Part shown: piece by piece, positions 46,499 to 55,400 of the stretch
Position numbering within the stretch: the first letter of the stretch is position 1
Layout: each line of letters opens with the position of its first letter
Source: Micromonospora polyrhachis
GTDB lineage: Bacteria; Actinomycetota; Actinomycetes; Mycobacteriales; Micromonosporaceae
Assembly (NCBI RefSeq): GCF_014203835.1
Contig: NZ_JACHJW010000001.1
Span: forward strand, 5,716,501-5,780,500
Direction: 5' to 3'
DNA length: 64,000 bases
Program-made: the position numbers and the translations under genes
The notes under the pieces: model-generated
The model's input: only the letters and a program-made list of their open reading frames with translations
What the model was told of the DNA's origin: nothing
The model's database searches: none

Positions 46499-46603
46499 AC
46501 ACATTGCGTACGCCCGAGCACCAACAGTCCGGGCGTTTCTCTTTTCCCCCGAAGCGCTCCAACACCCCTGGAGCGTTCACCCCCGGAATGGAAGGTAACC
46601 ATC

Positions 46604-47230
46604 GTGAACACCAAGTTCAGCCGATGGCTCCCGGCCATCACAGAGACTTCCGTTGTTCGTAGGACCGCCCTGGGTATCGCCGGACTGGCTGTTGCCGGTG
46701 GCACGATCGCCGGTACCGCTGTGGCCGCACAGACCGTTTCGACCGAGTCCAAGCCCGTCGTCGGTGTGGTGCAGGCTGACAAGCCGGCCATGGACAAGCT
46801 GATCCCGCACGGTGTGCAGGGTGAGCAGTCGCGGATCCCGTTGAACGGTGAACAGACCAGTAACGTCAAGGAGATCGTCAAGGCCACGAAGAAGGCTGGT
46901 ATGGACGAGCGGGCCGCTGTGGTGGCTGTCGCGACGAGCCTGCAGGAGTCGAAGTTGGAGAACCTGGGTCATCTGGGTGACCGGAATGATCACGACTCGC
47001 AGGGTCTGTTCCAGCAGCGTCCGTCTTCGGGTTGGGGTTCGGTGGAGCAGATCACGGATCCGGAGTACTCGACGACGGCGTTCCTGAAGGGTCTGAAGCA
47101 GGTTGACGGTTGGCAGGAGATGCCGTTGACGCAGGCGGCGCAGAAGGTTCAGGTGTCGGCGTACCCGTTCCACTATGCGCAGTGGGAGACCCAGGCTGCT
47201 GACCTGGTCGCCGAGCACTGGAACAGCTGA
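46604..47230 (+). CDS. Secreted transglycosylase-like (Rpf/SLT-type) protein, copy 1
   Basis: A 208-aa exported protein; GTG at 46604 with GGAAGG upstream. The signal peptide contains VVRRTALGIAGLAVAGGTIAG and ends near AVAAQT. After a charged linker (DKLIPHGVQGEQSRIPLNGEQ) the C-terminal 130 residues have a lysozyme/transglycosylase-like pattern: AAVVAVATSLQESKLENL with a candidate catalytic Glu, NDHDSQGLFQQRPSSGWGSVEQI, YSTTAFLKGL, and the terminal VSAYPFHYAQWE. Homologous domains occur in actinobacterial cell-wall proteins. Its last 150 codons are almost identical in DNA to those of the gene at 49193. Expression is probably from two tandem upstream promoters. Confidence 0.82.
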   Translation: MNTKFSRWLPAITETSVVRRTALGIAGLAVAGGTIAGTAVAAQTVSTESKPVVGVVQADKPAMDKLIPHGVQGEQSRIPLNGEQTSNVKEIVKATKKAGMDERAAVVAVATSLQESKLENLGHLGDRNDHDSQGLFQQRPSSGWGSVEQITDPEYSTTAFLKGLKQVDGWQEMPLTQAAQKVQVSAYPFHYAQWETQAADLVAEHWNS

Positions 47231-47246
47231 TACGGATAGGCATGAC

Positions 47247-47289
47247 GGCGGTGGCCGGCCCCCGAAACCCATGGGGGCCGGCCACCGCC
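47247..47289 (+). terminator. Long hairpin terminator, copy 1
   Basis: A perfect 17-bp stem, GGCGGTGGCCGGCCCCC and its complement, with a 9-nt loop containing GAAACCC. The equivalent hairpin after copy 2 has the same core and loop. Confidence 0.9.
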
Positions 47290-47340
47290 GCCTTGGTGTT
47301 AGGAAGGGCCCCAGCCGTGGCAGCCGGGCGGTGACAGGTC

Positions 47341-47964
47341 TTACTCGGTGCGCTCGGAAGAGTGCTCGCGCAGGATCGCGCGGGACCGCATCAGGGCGAA
47401 ACCGAGCAGGTTGAGCCCGCGCCAGCGGGCGGGGTCAGCGGCTCGCTCGTCGTCGGCGGCGAGGCCGATGCCCCAGACCCGGTCCAGGGGACTGGCCTCG
47501 ACCAGGACCCGTTCGCCGGTGGTCATCAGATATCGGTGCAGGTCGGCATGCTGACTGAACTTGGCGACGTTGCCCTCGACCACGATGTCGTACCGCACTT
47601 CCTCCCAGCGTCGCTGGTCGAAGTGGTGTACCTGTCGACCGAGTGCCTTGGCCCGCTGCGGATGAGAAGCGGCAAGAATTCGTTCGGCGGCCTCGTCGTC
47701 GCCGAACAGCTTCGCCTTGCGCCACATCATGTAGTGCTCGGCGGTGGGATAGATCCTGCCCTCGACGGTGAATGCCGCTGGCCACCATTGGCTCAGGCAC
47801 CCCGACCCGACGCGGCCGTCGCGTTCGGGGCGGTGGCCCCAGAAGTAGAGGAACTTGATCCGTTCGCCCCGGGCAACACGGCGGGCATGACTCGCGGCGA
47901 GGGTGTCGGGGTTCGTGGGGAGGGTGTCGGGCGGAGAGGCAAGGGGATTGGGCGGAGCGGTCAC
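47341..47964 (-). CDS. NADAR family protein (YbiA-like N-glycosidase)
   Basis: A 207-aa protein from the GTG at 47964, which follows a CATACT -10-like hexamer by about 9 nt and so may be leaderless; an upstream ATG would add an unconserved Arg-rich stretch. NADAR features: KFLYFWGHRPERDG, CLSQWWPAAFTVEG, YPTAEHYMMWRKAKLF, the helix VRYDIVVEGNVAKFSQHADL, and the end VEASPLDRVWGIGL. NADAR enzymes hydrolyse N-glycosidic bonds in damaged riboflavin intermediates (YbiA) or reverse ADP-ribosylation of guanine in DNA; this copy could do either. It lies between the duplicated secreted genes. Confidence 0.92.
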   Translation of the reverse strand: MTAPPNPLASPPDTLPTNPDTLAASHARRVARGERIKFLYFWGHRPERDGRVGSGCLSQWWPAAFTVEGRIYPTAEHYMMWRKAKLFGDDEAAERILAASHPQRAKALGRQVHHFDQRRWEEVRYDIVVEGNVAKFSQHADLHRYLMTTGERVLVEASPLDRVWGIGLAADDERAADPARWRGLNLLGFALMRSRAILREHSSERTE

Positions 47965-48026
47965 GGTCGGCAGTATGAGTCGGCGGGTGATCGGTGCTCT
48001 ACTTGTTATCCGGCGAACCCGTCGTA

Positions 48027-48722
48027 CTATGCGTCGTCGCGGCCCTGCCAGGTGGTCACGCAAGCCTCGTTGCCCTCGAGGTCAGCGAGCACCCAGAATG
48101 CGGGAGCCTCGGACGCAGAAACGAGCCGACCACCGGCCGCCAGGGCGGCTTCGATCCGCCTAGGTGCTTCGTCGTGCGGGACGCAGATATCGAAGTGGAT
48201 GCGGTTCCGCTGTGGGCGCGGCTGGTCCATCTGTTGGAACCAGATCGCGGGCCCCTGCCCGACAGGATCGACGATTGCATTTGTGGGACCGGCGGCTTCC
48301 GGCTCGTCCGTATAGCCCAGTACGGCTTTCCAGAACGGCCGGACCGCTGCGATGTCGAGTGCGTCGATGGCGAGCTCCACGAACTGCACTGACCGCAGTG
48401 CCGCCGTGCCGATTTCCGGCTGCGTCTGTAGTCCGATGTCGTTGATGGCGGCGGAGAGTCGATGGGCGAGGTCGATATCGCAATCCGTCAGCCTTGCCTG
48501 GTCAAGCGACTGCAAGGTAAGGACGACCCGGTCGGCCCGGAGGTCGATGCGTAGATGTCCGTCCGCGTCGGCGCCGCACGCCGCCACCGCCTGCGTCGCC
48601 ACGTCCGTCGCTTGAGGCAGTGAACCGACAGGTACGGACGTACGCAGCGAGCCCAGCAGATAGCGCCAGCCCTGGTCACTAACCGCGTCCGAAGCCGCCT
48701 GCCGACTCAACGTCTGTTCCAT
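48027..48722 (-). CDS. DCoH-like plus VOC (glyoxalase-fold) fusion protein
   Basis: A 231-aa protein from the ATG at 48722. Residues 1-100 look like a pterin-4a-carbinolamine dehydratase (DCoH) domain: LSRQAASDAVSDQGWRYLLG, DGHLRIDLRADRVVLTL and LAHRLSAAINDIGL. The dehydratase HHP-type catalytic His pair is missing. Residues 110-231 are a VOC domain (VQFVELAIDALDIAAVRPFW, PQRNRIHFDICVPHDEAPRR, FWVLADLEGNEACV). The combination is a recurrent actinobacterial architecture of unknown substrate. It is 62 bp from the start of the NADAR gene on the same strand and may be co-transcribed with it. Confidence 0.85.
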   Translation of the reverse strand: MEQTLSRQAASDAVSDQGWRYLLGSLRTSVPVGSLPQATDVATQAVAACGADADGHLRIDLRADRVVLTLQSLDQARLTDCDIDLAHRLSAAINDIGLQTQPEIGTAALRSVQFVELAIDALDIAAVRPFWKAVLGYTDEPEAAGPTNAIVDPVGQGPAIWFQQMDQPRPQRNRIHFDICVPHDEAPRRIEAALAAGGRLVSASEAPAFWVLADLEGNEACVTTWQGRDDA

Positions 48723-48795
48723 GGCGGCATCCTCACATATGCCCCGGCGAAGGTGCCACCCCGTCGAAAAGCTGTCCAAGATGCACAGTGCGCCT

Positions 48796-48836
48796 GATGT
48801 CCGATTCTGGGTGTCTCGCGCGATGTCCGGTTTTGG
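48796..48836. repeat. Direct repeat GATGTCCG(A/G)TT(C/T)TGG
   Basis: Two 15-bp copies, starting at 48796 and 48822, 26 nt apart. The sequence resembles repeats at ends of some actinobacterial insertion sequences, but no element is present here. Confidence 0.5.
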
Positions 48837-48907
48837 TTGGCGAGGGTGACGCATTACCGCCTGGGGCATATCGCGCCATGATCACCAGGCTGGCGACGGG
48901 CTGACGC

Positions 48908-48933
48908 GGAATGTTGGCGGCCGGCGGGTGGTT
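48908..48933 (+). promoter_or_regulatory. Promoter-like unit B1: GGAAT-N18-GTT
   Basis: GGAAT at 48908, GTTG from 48931, 18-nt spacer, followed by GCGTACGGCTGAGTAGCGC, closely matching unit A1. Confidence 0.5.
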
Positions 48934-49002
48934 GTATCTCGCGTACGGCTGAGTAGCGCGACCCCCGGGTGGGTGATCACCCCGGCTGGGTTGCGGGACC
49001 GT

Positions 49003-49028
49003 GGAATGTTGGCGGTCGGCCGGTCGTT
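49003..49028 (+). promoter_or_regulatory. Promoter-like unit B2: GGAAT-N18-GTT
   Basis: GGAAT at 49003, GTTAC from 49026, 18-nt spacer, followed by TTGTCTACGCCC. Proximal candidate for the gene at 49193; 95 nt after B1. Confidence 0.55.
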
Positions 49029-49192
49029 ACATCTTGTCTACGCCCCCGCCCCGGGACCTTGGGGTTGGGTGTGGCGTTCTGGTTCTTTCCCCCCTTTTCT
49101 TCAGGTGAGCGTGGCGCGTGTCTGCGCGTGTGTTCCCTGGCGTCTTCTGTCCCCCGGGAGGCGTTTCCTTTCCCCCGTATTGGAGCTTTGTC

Positions 49193-49783
49193 ATGAACAC
49201 GATTCTGCGTAAGAGTGTGCTTGCTGCTGCTGGTCTTGCTTTCACCGGTGGTGTGTTCGCGGGTCCGGCGCTGGCCGACCAGACTGTCACCGCGTCGCCG
49301 AAGTCGACTGGTGTCGCCGTGCAGGCTGACAAGCCGGCGAAGGACAAGCTGATCCCGCACGGTGTGCAGGGTGAGCAGTCGCGGATTCCGTTGAACGGTG
49401 AGCAGACCGGGAACGTCAAGGAGATCGTCAAGGCTACGAAGAAGGCTGGTATGGACGAGCGGGCTGCTGTGGTGGCTGTCGCGACGAGTCTGCAGGAGTC
49501 GAAGTTGGAGAACCTGGGTCATCTGGGTGACCGGAATGATCACGACTCGCAGGGGTTGTTCCAGCAGCGTCCGTCTTCGGGTTGGGGTTCGGTGGAGCAG
49601 ATCACCGATCCGGAGTACTCGACGACGGCGTTCCTGAAGGGTCTGAAGCAGGTTGACGGTTGGCAGGAGATGCCGTTGACGCAGGCGGCGCAGAAGGTTC
49701 AGGTGTCGGCGTACCCGTTCCACTATGCGCAGTGGGAGACCCAGGCTGCTGACCTGGTCGCCGAGCACTGGAACAACAGCTGA
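49193..49783 (+). CDS. Secreted transglycosylase-like (Rpf/SLT-type) protein, copy 2
   Basis: A 196-aa paralogue of the gene at 46604, with ATG at 49193 and TTGGAG upstream. The signal peptide differs (MNTILRKSVLAAAGLAFTGG, cleavage near ALADQ), and so does the short region after it. From VQADKPAKDK on, the mature protein is identical to copy 1 except at a handful of positions (AK for AM, GN for SN, NNS for NS at the end). Nearly all nucleotides match too, including wobble positions, which points to recent duplication or gene conversion. The same candidate catalytic Glu (LQESKL) is present. Both copies should be exported wall-active proteins. Confidence 0.82.
   Translation: MNTILRKSVLAAAGLAFTGGVFAGPALADQTVTASPKSTGVAVQADKPAKDKLIPHGVQGEQSRIPLNGEQTGNVKEIVKATKKAGMDERAAVVAVATSLQESKLENLGHLGDRNDHDSQGLFQQRPSSGWGSVEQITDPEYSTTAFLKGLKQVDGWQEMPLTQAAQKVQVSAYPFHYAQWETQAADLVAEHWNNS
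49330..49770 (+). repeat. About 440-bp direct repeat of 46785-47222
   Basis: The 3' three quarters of the two transglycosylase-like genes are near-identical in DNA. Scattered differences (for example GTTGAACGGTGA(A/G)CAG, CAAGG(C/G or T) wobble changes) are few. Such a repeat in direct orientation, 2.5 kb apart, could recombine and delete the NADAR and VOC genes. Confidence 0.9.
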
Positions 49784-49807
49784 CGTACGGCTTACATATC
49801 GCGTGAA

Positions 49808-49853
49808 CGGCCGGTGGCCGGCCCCCGAAACCCTGGGGACCGGCCACCGGCCG
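49808..49853. terminator. Long hairpin terminator, copy 2
   Basis: A 14-bp stem CGGCCGGTGGCCGG and its complement, one mismatch, then 4 more pairs, with the GAAACCCT loop shared with copy 1, followed by TTT. It stands between convergent transcription units and may end both the secreted gene and the NRPS operon. Confidence 0.8.
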
Positions 49854-49957
49854 TTTGCTGTCCGTACGATCCGGCGGGCCACCAGAATCCTCGGAAACCG
49901 GCTCCGCCGACGGCGGTTGAACCAGTACCGGCCGATCCGCCCACAGTACGAGGTAGA

Positions 49958-51010
49958 TCAGAGCTTGGTGGCGATCACCAAGTGGTCCGCGTCGGAGCGG
50001 GTCAGTAGATGCTGTTCGACATCGGTGAACCCGGCGGCGGCCAGCAGTTTGGCCAGGTCCTCGAAACGGTAGGCCCGACCGCCCTGGGTGTGGAACAAGT
50101 TGAGGCTGAATGCCCGGACGAACGAGTCGGCCACGCCCGGCGGGCGCTGCGGCACCTCCGCCAACGGTTCCAGCAGGACGACCCGGCCGCCTGGCCGTAG
50201 TGCGCCCGCCACCCGATCGAGTAGACCGGCCAGTTGCGGTTCGTCGTACCCGTGCACGATGTTGAAGAGCAGCACCAGGTCGTACCCGGGGTCGAGGTCT
50301 GCGGTGAGCAGGTCGCCGGGACGTAGCTCGACCCGGTCGTCGAGCTGGGCTTCGGCGACTGCGGCGGCCCCCTGGGTCAGCGCTCCCGGCAGGTCGACGA
50401 CGGTGCCGCGCAAACCCGGGTACGCCTGGCAGAAGGCGACGGTGTAGCCAGCGTGCCCGCCACCCAGGTCCAACACCCGGCCGTCGGCGGGCGGAGCGGG
50501 CACCAGCGACACGATCTCCTCGGAGAGCCAGCCGGAGAGGCGACGGAGCATGGTCTGGAAGTCGGCGAGGGTGTCCGGCCGTTGCTCCAACCAGGCGTAG
50601 AAGTCGCCGGTCGGGCCACCCTGCCGGACCGAGGTCTCCAGGTCGCCCCAGAGCTCGGTGACGACCGTGCCCCAGAACGACAACACCGGTACGAAGCTGT
50701 CCGGCGCGGACCGCAGCAACCAGCGGGTGGTGTTGGCGCTGTTGGCGTAGTCGGTGCCGGATCGGGTCAGGTAGTTGAATCCGACCAGCGCGTCGGCCAG
50801 CAGCCGCAGGCCCAACTGGTCGGTGCCGGTCCGCTCGGCCAGGGTCGACACCGGCAACGGTCCGTCGGCCAGCGCCTCGAAGACGCCGAGCCGTAGCCCG
50901 GCGACGACGGTACGGAACGACAGCGCGTTCAGCATGTCGAGGTGCGCCGCTGGGGCCTGGTCGGTGTCGATGAACGGGCGTGCTTCGTCGGGCGACAACG
51001 GCACCGGCAT
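49958..51010 (-). CDS. SAM-dependent methyltransferase of the O-methyltransferase (PF00891) class
   Basis: A 350-aa enzyme from the ATG at 51010, 8 nt after GAGGAG. The N-terminal winged-helix dimerisation domain (LDMLNALSFRTVVAGLRLGVFEAL, LAERTGTDQLGLRLLADAL) is followed by the Rossmann domain: VLDLGGGHAGYTVAF (motif I), TVVDLPGAL, RVELRPGDLL, LLFNIVHGYDE (site of the catalytic His in O-methyltransferases) and GGRVVLLEPL. Relatives methylate oxygen or carbon of aromatic precursors; SibL-type enzymes of pyrrolobenzodiazepine pathways methylate 3-hydroxykynurenine. As last gene of the NRPS operon it probably modifies the hydroxykynurenine-derived unit or the finished peptide. Confidence 0.88.
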   Translation of the reverse strand: MPVPLSPDEARPFIDTDQAPAAHLDMLNALSFRTVVAGLRLGVFEALADGPLPVSTLAERTGTDQLGLRLLADALVGFNYLTRSGTDYANSANTTRWLLRSAPDSFVPVLSFWGTVVTELWGDLETSVRQGGPTGDFYAWLEQRPDTLADFQTMLRRLSGWLSEEIVSLVPAPPADGRVLDLGGGHAGYTVAFCQAYPGLRGTVVDLPGALTQGAAAVAEAQLDDRVELRPGDLLTADLDPGYDLVLLFNIVHGYDEPQLAGLLDRVAGALRPGGRVVLLEPLAEVPQRPPGVADSFVRAFSLNLFHTQGGRAYRFEDLAKLLAAAGFTDVEQHLLTRSDADHLVIATKL

Positions 51011-51062
51011 GACCACTTCTCCTCTGTGGGATGACTACTGGCAGGACAGCGAGGGCCTTGGT

Positions 51063-52445
51063 TCAGCCGCGTACCGGCTCGGCTGACTCGGTGGACTCGT
51101 CTGCTCCGGCTGCTCCGGCTGACTCGCCCTTTGTGGGTGCTGGCGTCGACGCGGGTAGTGCGTCCGGCAACCGGTCCACCTCGCGCAGCGGACGACGCGA
51201 CCAGCCGAGGGCGACGATCAGCACCATCAGCGCGCCGGTCACGGCGAAGACCAGTGCGGTGCCGCGGCCCTCCCCGGTGCCGATGACCCGGCCCACGCTG
51301 TCCGCCAGCGCACCGTCGGTACGCATCAACGGCTCGAAGACCCCGTCGGCCAACGGTCCGGCCAGCAGATAGGCCAACGGGATGCTGGAGTCGCCGATCA
51401 CCCGGGCAGCGGCCAGCACCCGACCCAGTACGGACGGCTCGGTCTTGGTCTGCACCAGCGTCATCGCAGAGCTGTTGACGACCGGGAGGGTGAACAGGAA
51501 CAGTGATGCCACCACCCCGATCAGCCACGGCGACGGGGCCAGCGAGTGCAGGACGAGCGCCACGCCGCCCAGCGCCAGCCCACCGAAGATGGCGTGGACC
51601 TTCCGGGCCGGACCGCCCCAGGCACCCATCACCAGGCTGCCGACGAAGAGTCCGGCGCCACCGGCGAACATCAACACACCGAGGGTGTCTGCCGAGGCGA
51701 AGGACAGGATCAACGGCTGCACCAGCACCCCGGCGATGCCGAACAGGAAGTTGTACGCCCCGAAGAGCACCATCAGGTGGAACAGTCCACGGTGCTGCCG
51801 CAGGTAGTGCCAACCGGCAGCGGCCTCCCGTAGTACCGGTTGCCGATCCCGGGCACCGGCCGGTCGGGTGACCTCGGCGGGGAGCCGGACCAGCAGCAGC
51901 GTCAACGACGCGACGCTGAACGTGACCAGGTCGACCACCATCACCCCGCCGATGCCGATGGTGACCACCAGCGTCCCGGCGAGCAGCGGCGCGGCGATCT
52001 GCACCGCCCTGGAGACCTGCATCAGGCCGTTGAACCGGGCGAGGTGCTGTTTGCCGACCAGGGCGGGGGTCATCGCCTGGTAACTCACCTGGTGCACCGT
52101 CGAGCAGGCCGCGCTCAGCGCGGTGGCCAGGTAGATGTGCCAGACCGCCAGGTTGTCGGCGGCCACCAGCAGGGCCAGGGTGGCGGTGCCGATGGCGGCG
52201 CCGAGGTCGCTGAGCAGCATCAGCCGACGCCGGTCCCAGCGGTCGGCCAGCACCCCGGCGAACGGGGCGATCAGCACCACCGGCAGCGTGTTCGCCAGGA
52301 AGATCAGCGAGAACTGGGTGACCGAGCCGGTCTTCTGGTAGACCCAGACGCCGAGCACGAAGCCGGTCAGGCTGGAGCCGATCAGGGAGACCAGCTGACC
52401 GAGCCAGACGGTGATCAGCAGTTTGGCGCGTACCCGCTCGGTCAT
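51063..52445 (-). CDS. MFS transporter, probable peptide exporter and self-resistance
   Basis: A 460-aa major facilitator of the MFS_3/EntS type with 12 predicted helices. Landmarks are AKLLITVWLGQLVSLIGSSL at the N-terminus, the loop 2-3 motif GVLADRWDRRRLM, and VLGRVLAAARVIGDSSIPLAYLLAGPLAD. The C-terminal 45 residues are a cytoplasmic Ala/Pro/Glu-rich tail. The ATG at 52445 overlaps the NRPS stop (ATGA), so it is made together with the synthetase. Export of the nonribosomal peptide is the natural reading. Confidence 0.9.
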   Translation of the reverse strand: MTERVRAKLLITVWLGQLVSLIGSSLTGFVLGVWVYQKTGSVTQFSLIFLANTLPVVLIAPFAGVLADRWDRRRLMLLSDLGAAIGTATLALLVAADNLAVWHIYLATALSAACSTVHQVSYQAMTPALVGKQHLARFNGLMQVSRAVQIAAPLLAGTLVVTIGIGGVMVVDLVTFSVASLTLLLVRLPAEVTRPAGARDRQPVLREAAAGWHYLRQHRGLFHLMVLFGAYNFLFGIAGVLVQPLILSFASADTLGVLMFAGGAGLFVGSLVMGAWGGPARKVHAIFGGLALGGVALVLHSLAPSPWLIGVVASLFLFTLPVVNSSAMTLVQTKTEPSVLGRVLAAARVIGDSSIPLAYLLAGPLADGVFEPLMRTDGALADSVGRVIGTGEGRGTALVFAVTGALMVLIVALGWSRRPLREVDRLPDALPASTPAPTKGESAGAAGADESTESAEPVRG

Positions 52446-55400
52446 TGGTCCTCCCGGGATGCGTCGTTGGTGCTGGCCGTGCTCGGGGCCGGCGGATCGA
52501 GGAAGGTCCCGGCCGGCGAATGGGGAAGAGGCGGGGCGAGGAAACCGGTGCGGACGTACCAGTCCAGGTAGGCGTGGATCAGCGCGGCGTCCGCCGGTGG
52601 GCAGACGATGCCCGCCGGTGCCAGCGCCATCTCGGTCGCGGAGCAGTCGAAGTACGGCTGGGTACGCTCCGGCACCCCGGTCCCGAAGAGCGGGGTGAAC
52701 GGGGCCAGTGCCACGTCCGGCCGGTCCAGCAGGGCGGCCCGCCACCGGTCGTACGGCAGCAGCGCCACCGGGTAGCCGTAGCCGGCCAGCGCCCCGGCCA
52801 GCTCGGGGAAGGAGATCGTGTGGTTGTTGTAGTAGTGGAAGTCCTGCCCCCAGCGGTCGGGCTGCCGGGACAGGTGGCCGATGCCGGCGGCAACGTAATC
52901 GACCGGGGCCAGGTCAGCGGGGTCGTCCCGGATCTCCGGGACCGCGCCAAGCTGCACGAAGGTCTTGAGTAGCCGGCTGAAGTAGTCGTCGGCGTTGCCG
53001 ACCCCGGTGTTGGCGTGCCCGGTGATCCGGGCTGGCCGGTGGACGCTGACCGGCAGTCCACGGTCGCGGGCCGCCCGCACCAGCGCGTCCGAGGCCCACT
53101 TCGTCGCGTTGTAGCCGTCGCCGAGACCGGCGCAGTCGTCCGGCTGCTCGCTTTCGCGCACCACGCCGCCGCGCCGCTCCGGGGTGAGGAACACCCCGAG
53201 GGTGGAGACCAGATTCAGGGCTTTGGGCCGGCCCGCACCGGCCAGCCGCAGCACCTCCACCGTTCCGGAGACGTTGGCCGGCCGCAGCCGCTCGTACGGG
53301 TAGAGGAAGTTGACCAGCCCACCGTTGTGCAGCACGACGTCCACCCCGTCGGCCAGGGCGTCGAAGTCGTGGCGGCTCAGCCCTAACGTCGGCTCGCCGA
53401 GGTCGCCCGGTACGCCCACCAGCCGGTCGGCGTACTCGTCGCGCCACAGGCCGTACCGCCGCAGGTTGTCCCGCACCCGGTCGAGGGCTGCGTTTGACGT
53501 ACCGGCCCGGACCAGGCAGTGCAGCGTGGCGCTGCTGTGCCCCAACCAGTCGGCGAGCAGGTGCGCACCGAGGAAACCGGTGGCCCCGGTGATCAATACT
53601 GCCTCGGCGGCTCGGGCCGGTGACTGGGCCGACAGGTTGGCGCAGACGTCGTCGGGCAGTTGGGCGTCGGCGCGTACCACCGACAGCGGGGTCCGGTCGG
53701 TCCGGACCGGTTTCGTGGCTGCCGCGTCGACCAGGGCGGCCATGCCGGCCAGGTCGGCGGTCTCGAAGAGGGCCCGCAGCGGCAGGTCGACGCCGAGCGT
53801 GGCGGTGATCCGGGCGGCCAGCGGCCCGGCGAGCAGCGAGTGGCCACCGAGGTCGAAGAAGTTGTCCCGACGGCCGACCGGCGGCCGCTCAGGATGACCG
53901 GCCCCGGCAGCATTGCCGCGCAGCAGGTCCGCCCAGATGCCGGCGAGCTTCCGTTCGGTCTCCGTGGCCGGTGGCTGGTACTCCGCCGCGCCGTCCTGCG
54001 GCGGCGGCAGGGCCGCCTGGTCGAGTTTGCCGTGCGAGTTGAGCGGCAACTCCGGCAGGATGGCGAAGCCGGTCGGCACCAGGTATTCGGGTAGTCGCTG
54101 ACGCAGCCCGGCCTTCAGCGTCGCCGGGCTGGGCGGCTGCTCGCCAGCGGGCACCACGTACGCGACCAGCCGGGGTCCCTGCCCGTCGTCGCGTACGACC
54201 ACCGCCGCCCGGGCCACTCCCGGCTGGGCGGCGCAGGCCGCCTCCACCTCGCCCACCTCGATCCGGTGTCCCCGGATCTTCACCTGCCGGTCGGTGCGGC
54301 CGAGGAAGTCCAGCGTCCCGTCCGGCCGGTGGCGAGCCAGATCCCCGGTGCGGTAGAGCCGGCCGCCCGCTGTCCCGAACGGGTCGGGCACGAACCGGTC
54401 TGCGGTCAGGCCGGGGGAGTTCAGGTAGCCCCGAGCGGGGGCGGTGCCGCCGATGTAGACCTCACCGGTGACCCCCACCGGCACCGGCCGCAGCGCCGCG
54501 TCGAGCAGGTGCACCCGGACGTTGGGCACCGGCCGGCCGATGGGCAGGTGGCTCAGACCGGGCAGCTCAGTGGCGTCGGTGGTGGCATGGGTGGTGGCGC
54601 AGACCGTCGCCTCGGTGGGTCCGTAGTGGTTGTGCACGCGTACCCGGCCGCCGGTGGCGCGGGCCCAATCACGTACCGCCGCTGTGGGCGCGGCCTCGCC
54701 GCCGATCATCATCACCCGCAGCGGGGTCTCCGGCTGCGGCGGCGCGTCGGCCAGGTCGGCGACCCACCGGATCCACAGTGCGGCGGGCGCGTCCACCAGG
54801 GTGATCCGCTGTTCGGCGCAGAACTCCAGCAGACCCGGCCCGGTCAGTTCGGCCGGATGCCGGTGCACCACCAGGACAGCCCCGCTGACCAGCGCCGGGA
54901 AGATGTCACCGACCGAGGCGTCGAAGCTGAGTGGAGGCAGCATCAGCAGCCGATCGCCGGCCCGGATGTCGTGCAGTTCGGCGAAGGCCAGGGCGAGGTT
55001 GGCCGCCGTCCGGTGGCTGACCATCACGCCCTTCGGCGTGCCGGTCGACCCCGAGGTGTAGATGACGTACGCCAACTGGTCCGGGTGCCCGGCCGGGGTC
55101 GGCGTGGACGCCGACTCTGCCGCCGGCATCCCACTCGGGTCGACCACGATCAGGGTGCCGGGGCAGCCGGTGAACCGGTCGACGTCCGCCGGGCCGACCA
55201 GGGTCACCGGGGCAGCCGCCTCGGTGAGCAGGCCGAACAGCCGGGCGGTCGGGTGGCTCGGGTCCAGCGGCAGGTACGCCCCGCCGGCCTTGAGTACCGC
55301 GAGGATTCCGGTGATCGCCGCCGTGCCGGCCGGCAGGGCGAGTCCGACCGGCACGTCCGGCCCCACCCCGGCGGCACGCAGCCGGTGGGCCAGCTGGTCG

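Larger units (their letters stand above)
46192..46603 (+). promoter_or_regulatory. 412-bp leader region of the first transglycosylase-like gene
   Basis: No gene seen here. The right part holds two promoter-like units described separately. A C-rich, T-tract stretch and the repeats CCCCGAAGCGCTCC / CCCCTGGAGCG before the GTG may form a 5' UTR hairpin. The left 180 bp have no recognised signal. Confidence 0.5.

Noticed and set aside
46380-46600. Cyclic-di-AMP (ydaO-type) riboswitch before the secreted wall gene
   Set aside because: Such riboswitches precede many rpf-type genes, but I could not find the conserved core here. The repeated GGAAT-N18-GTT pattern explains the conservation better.
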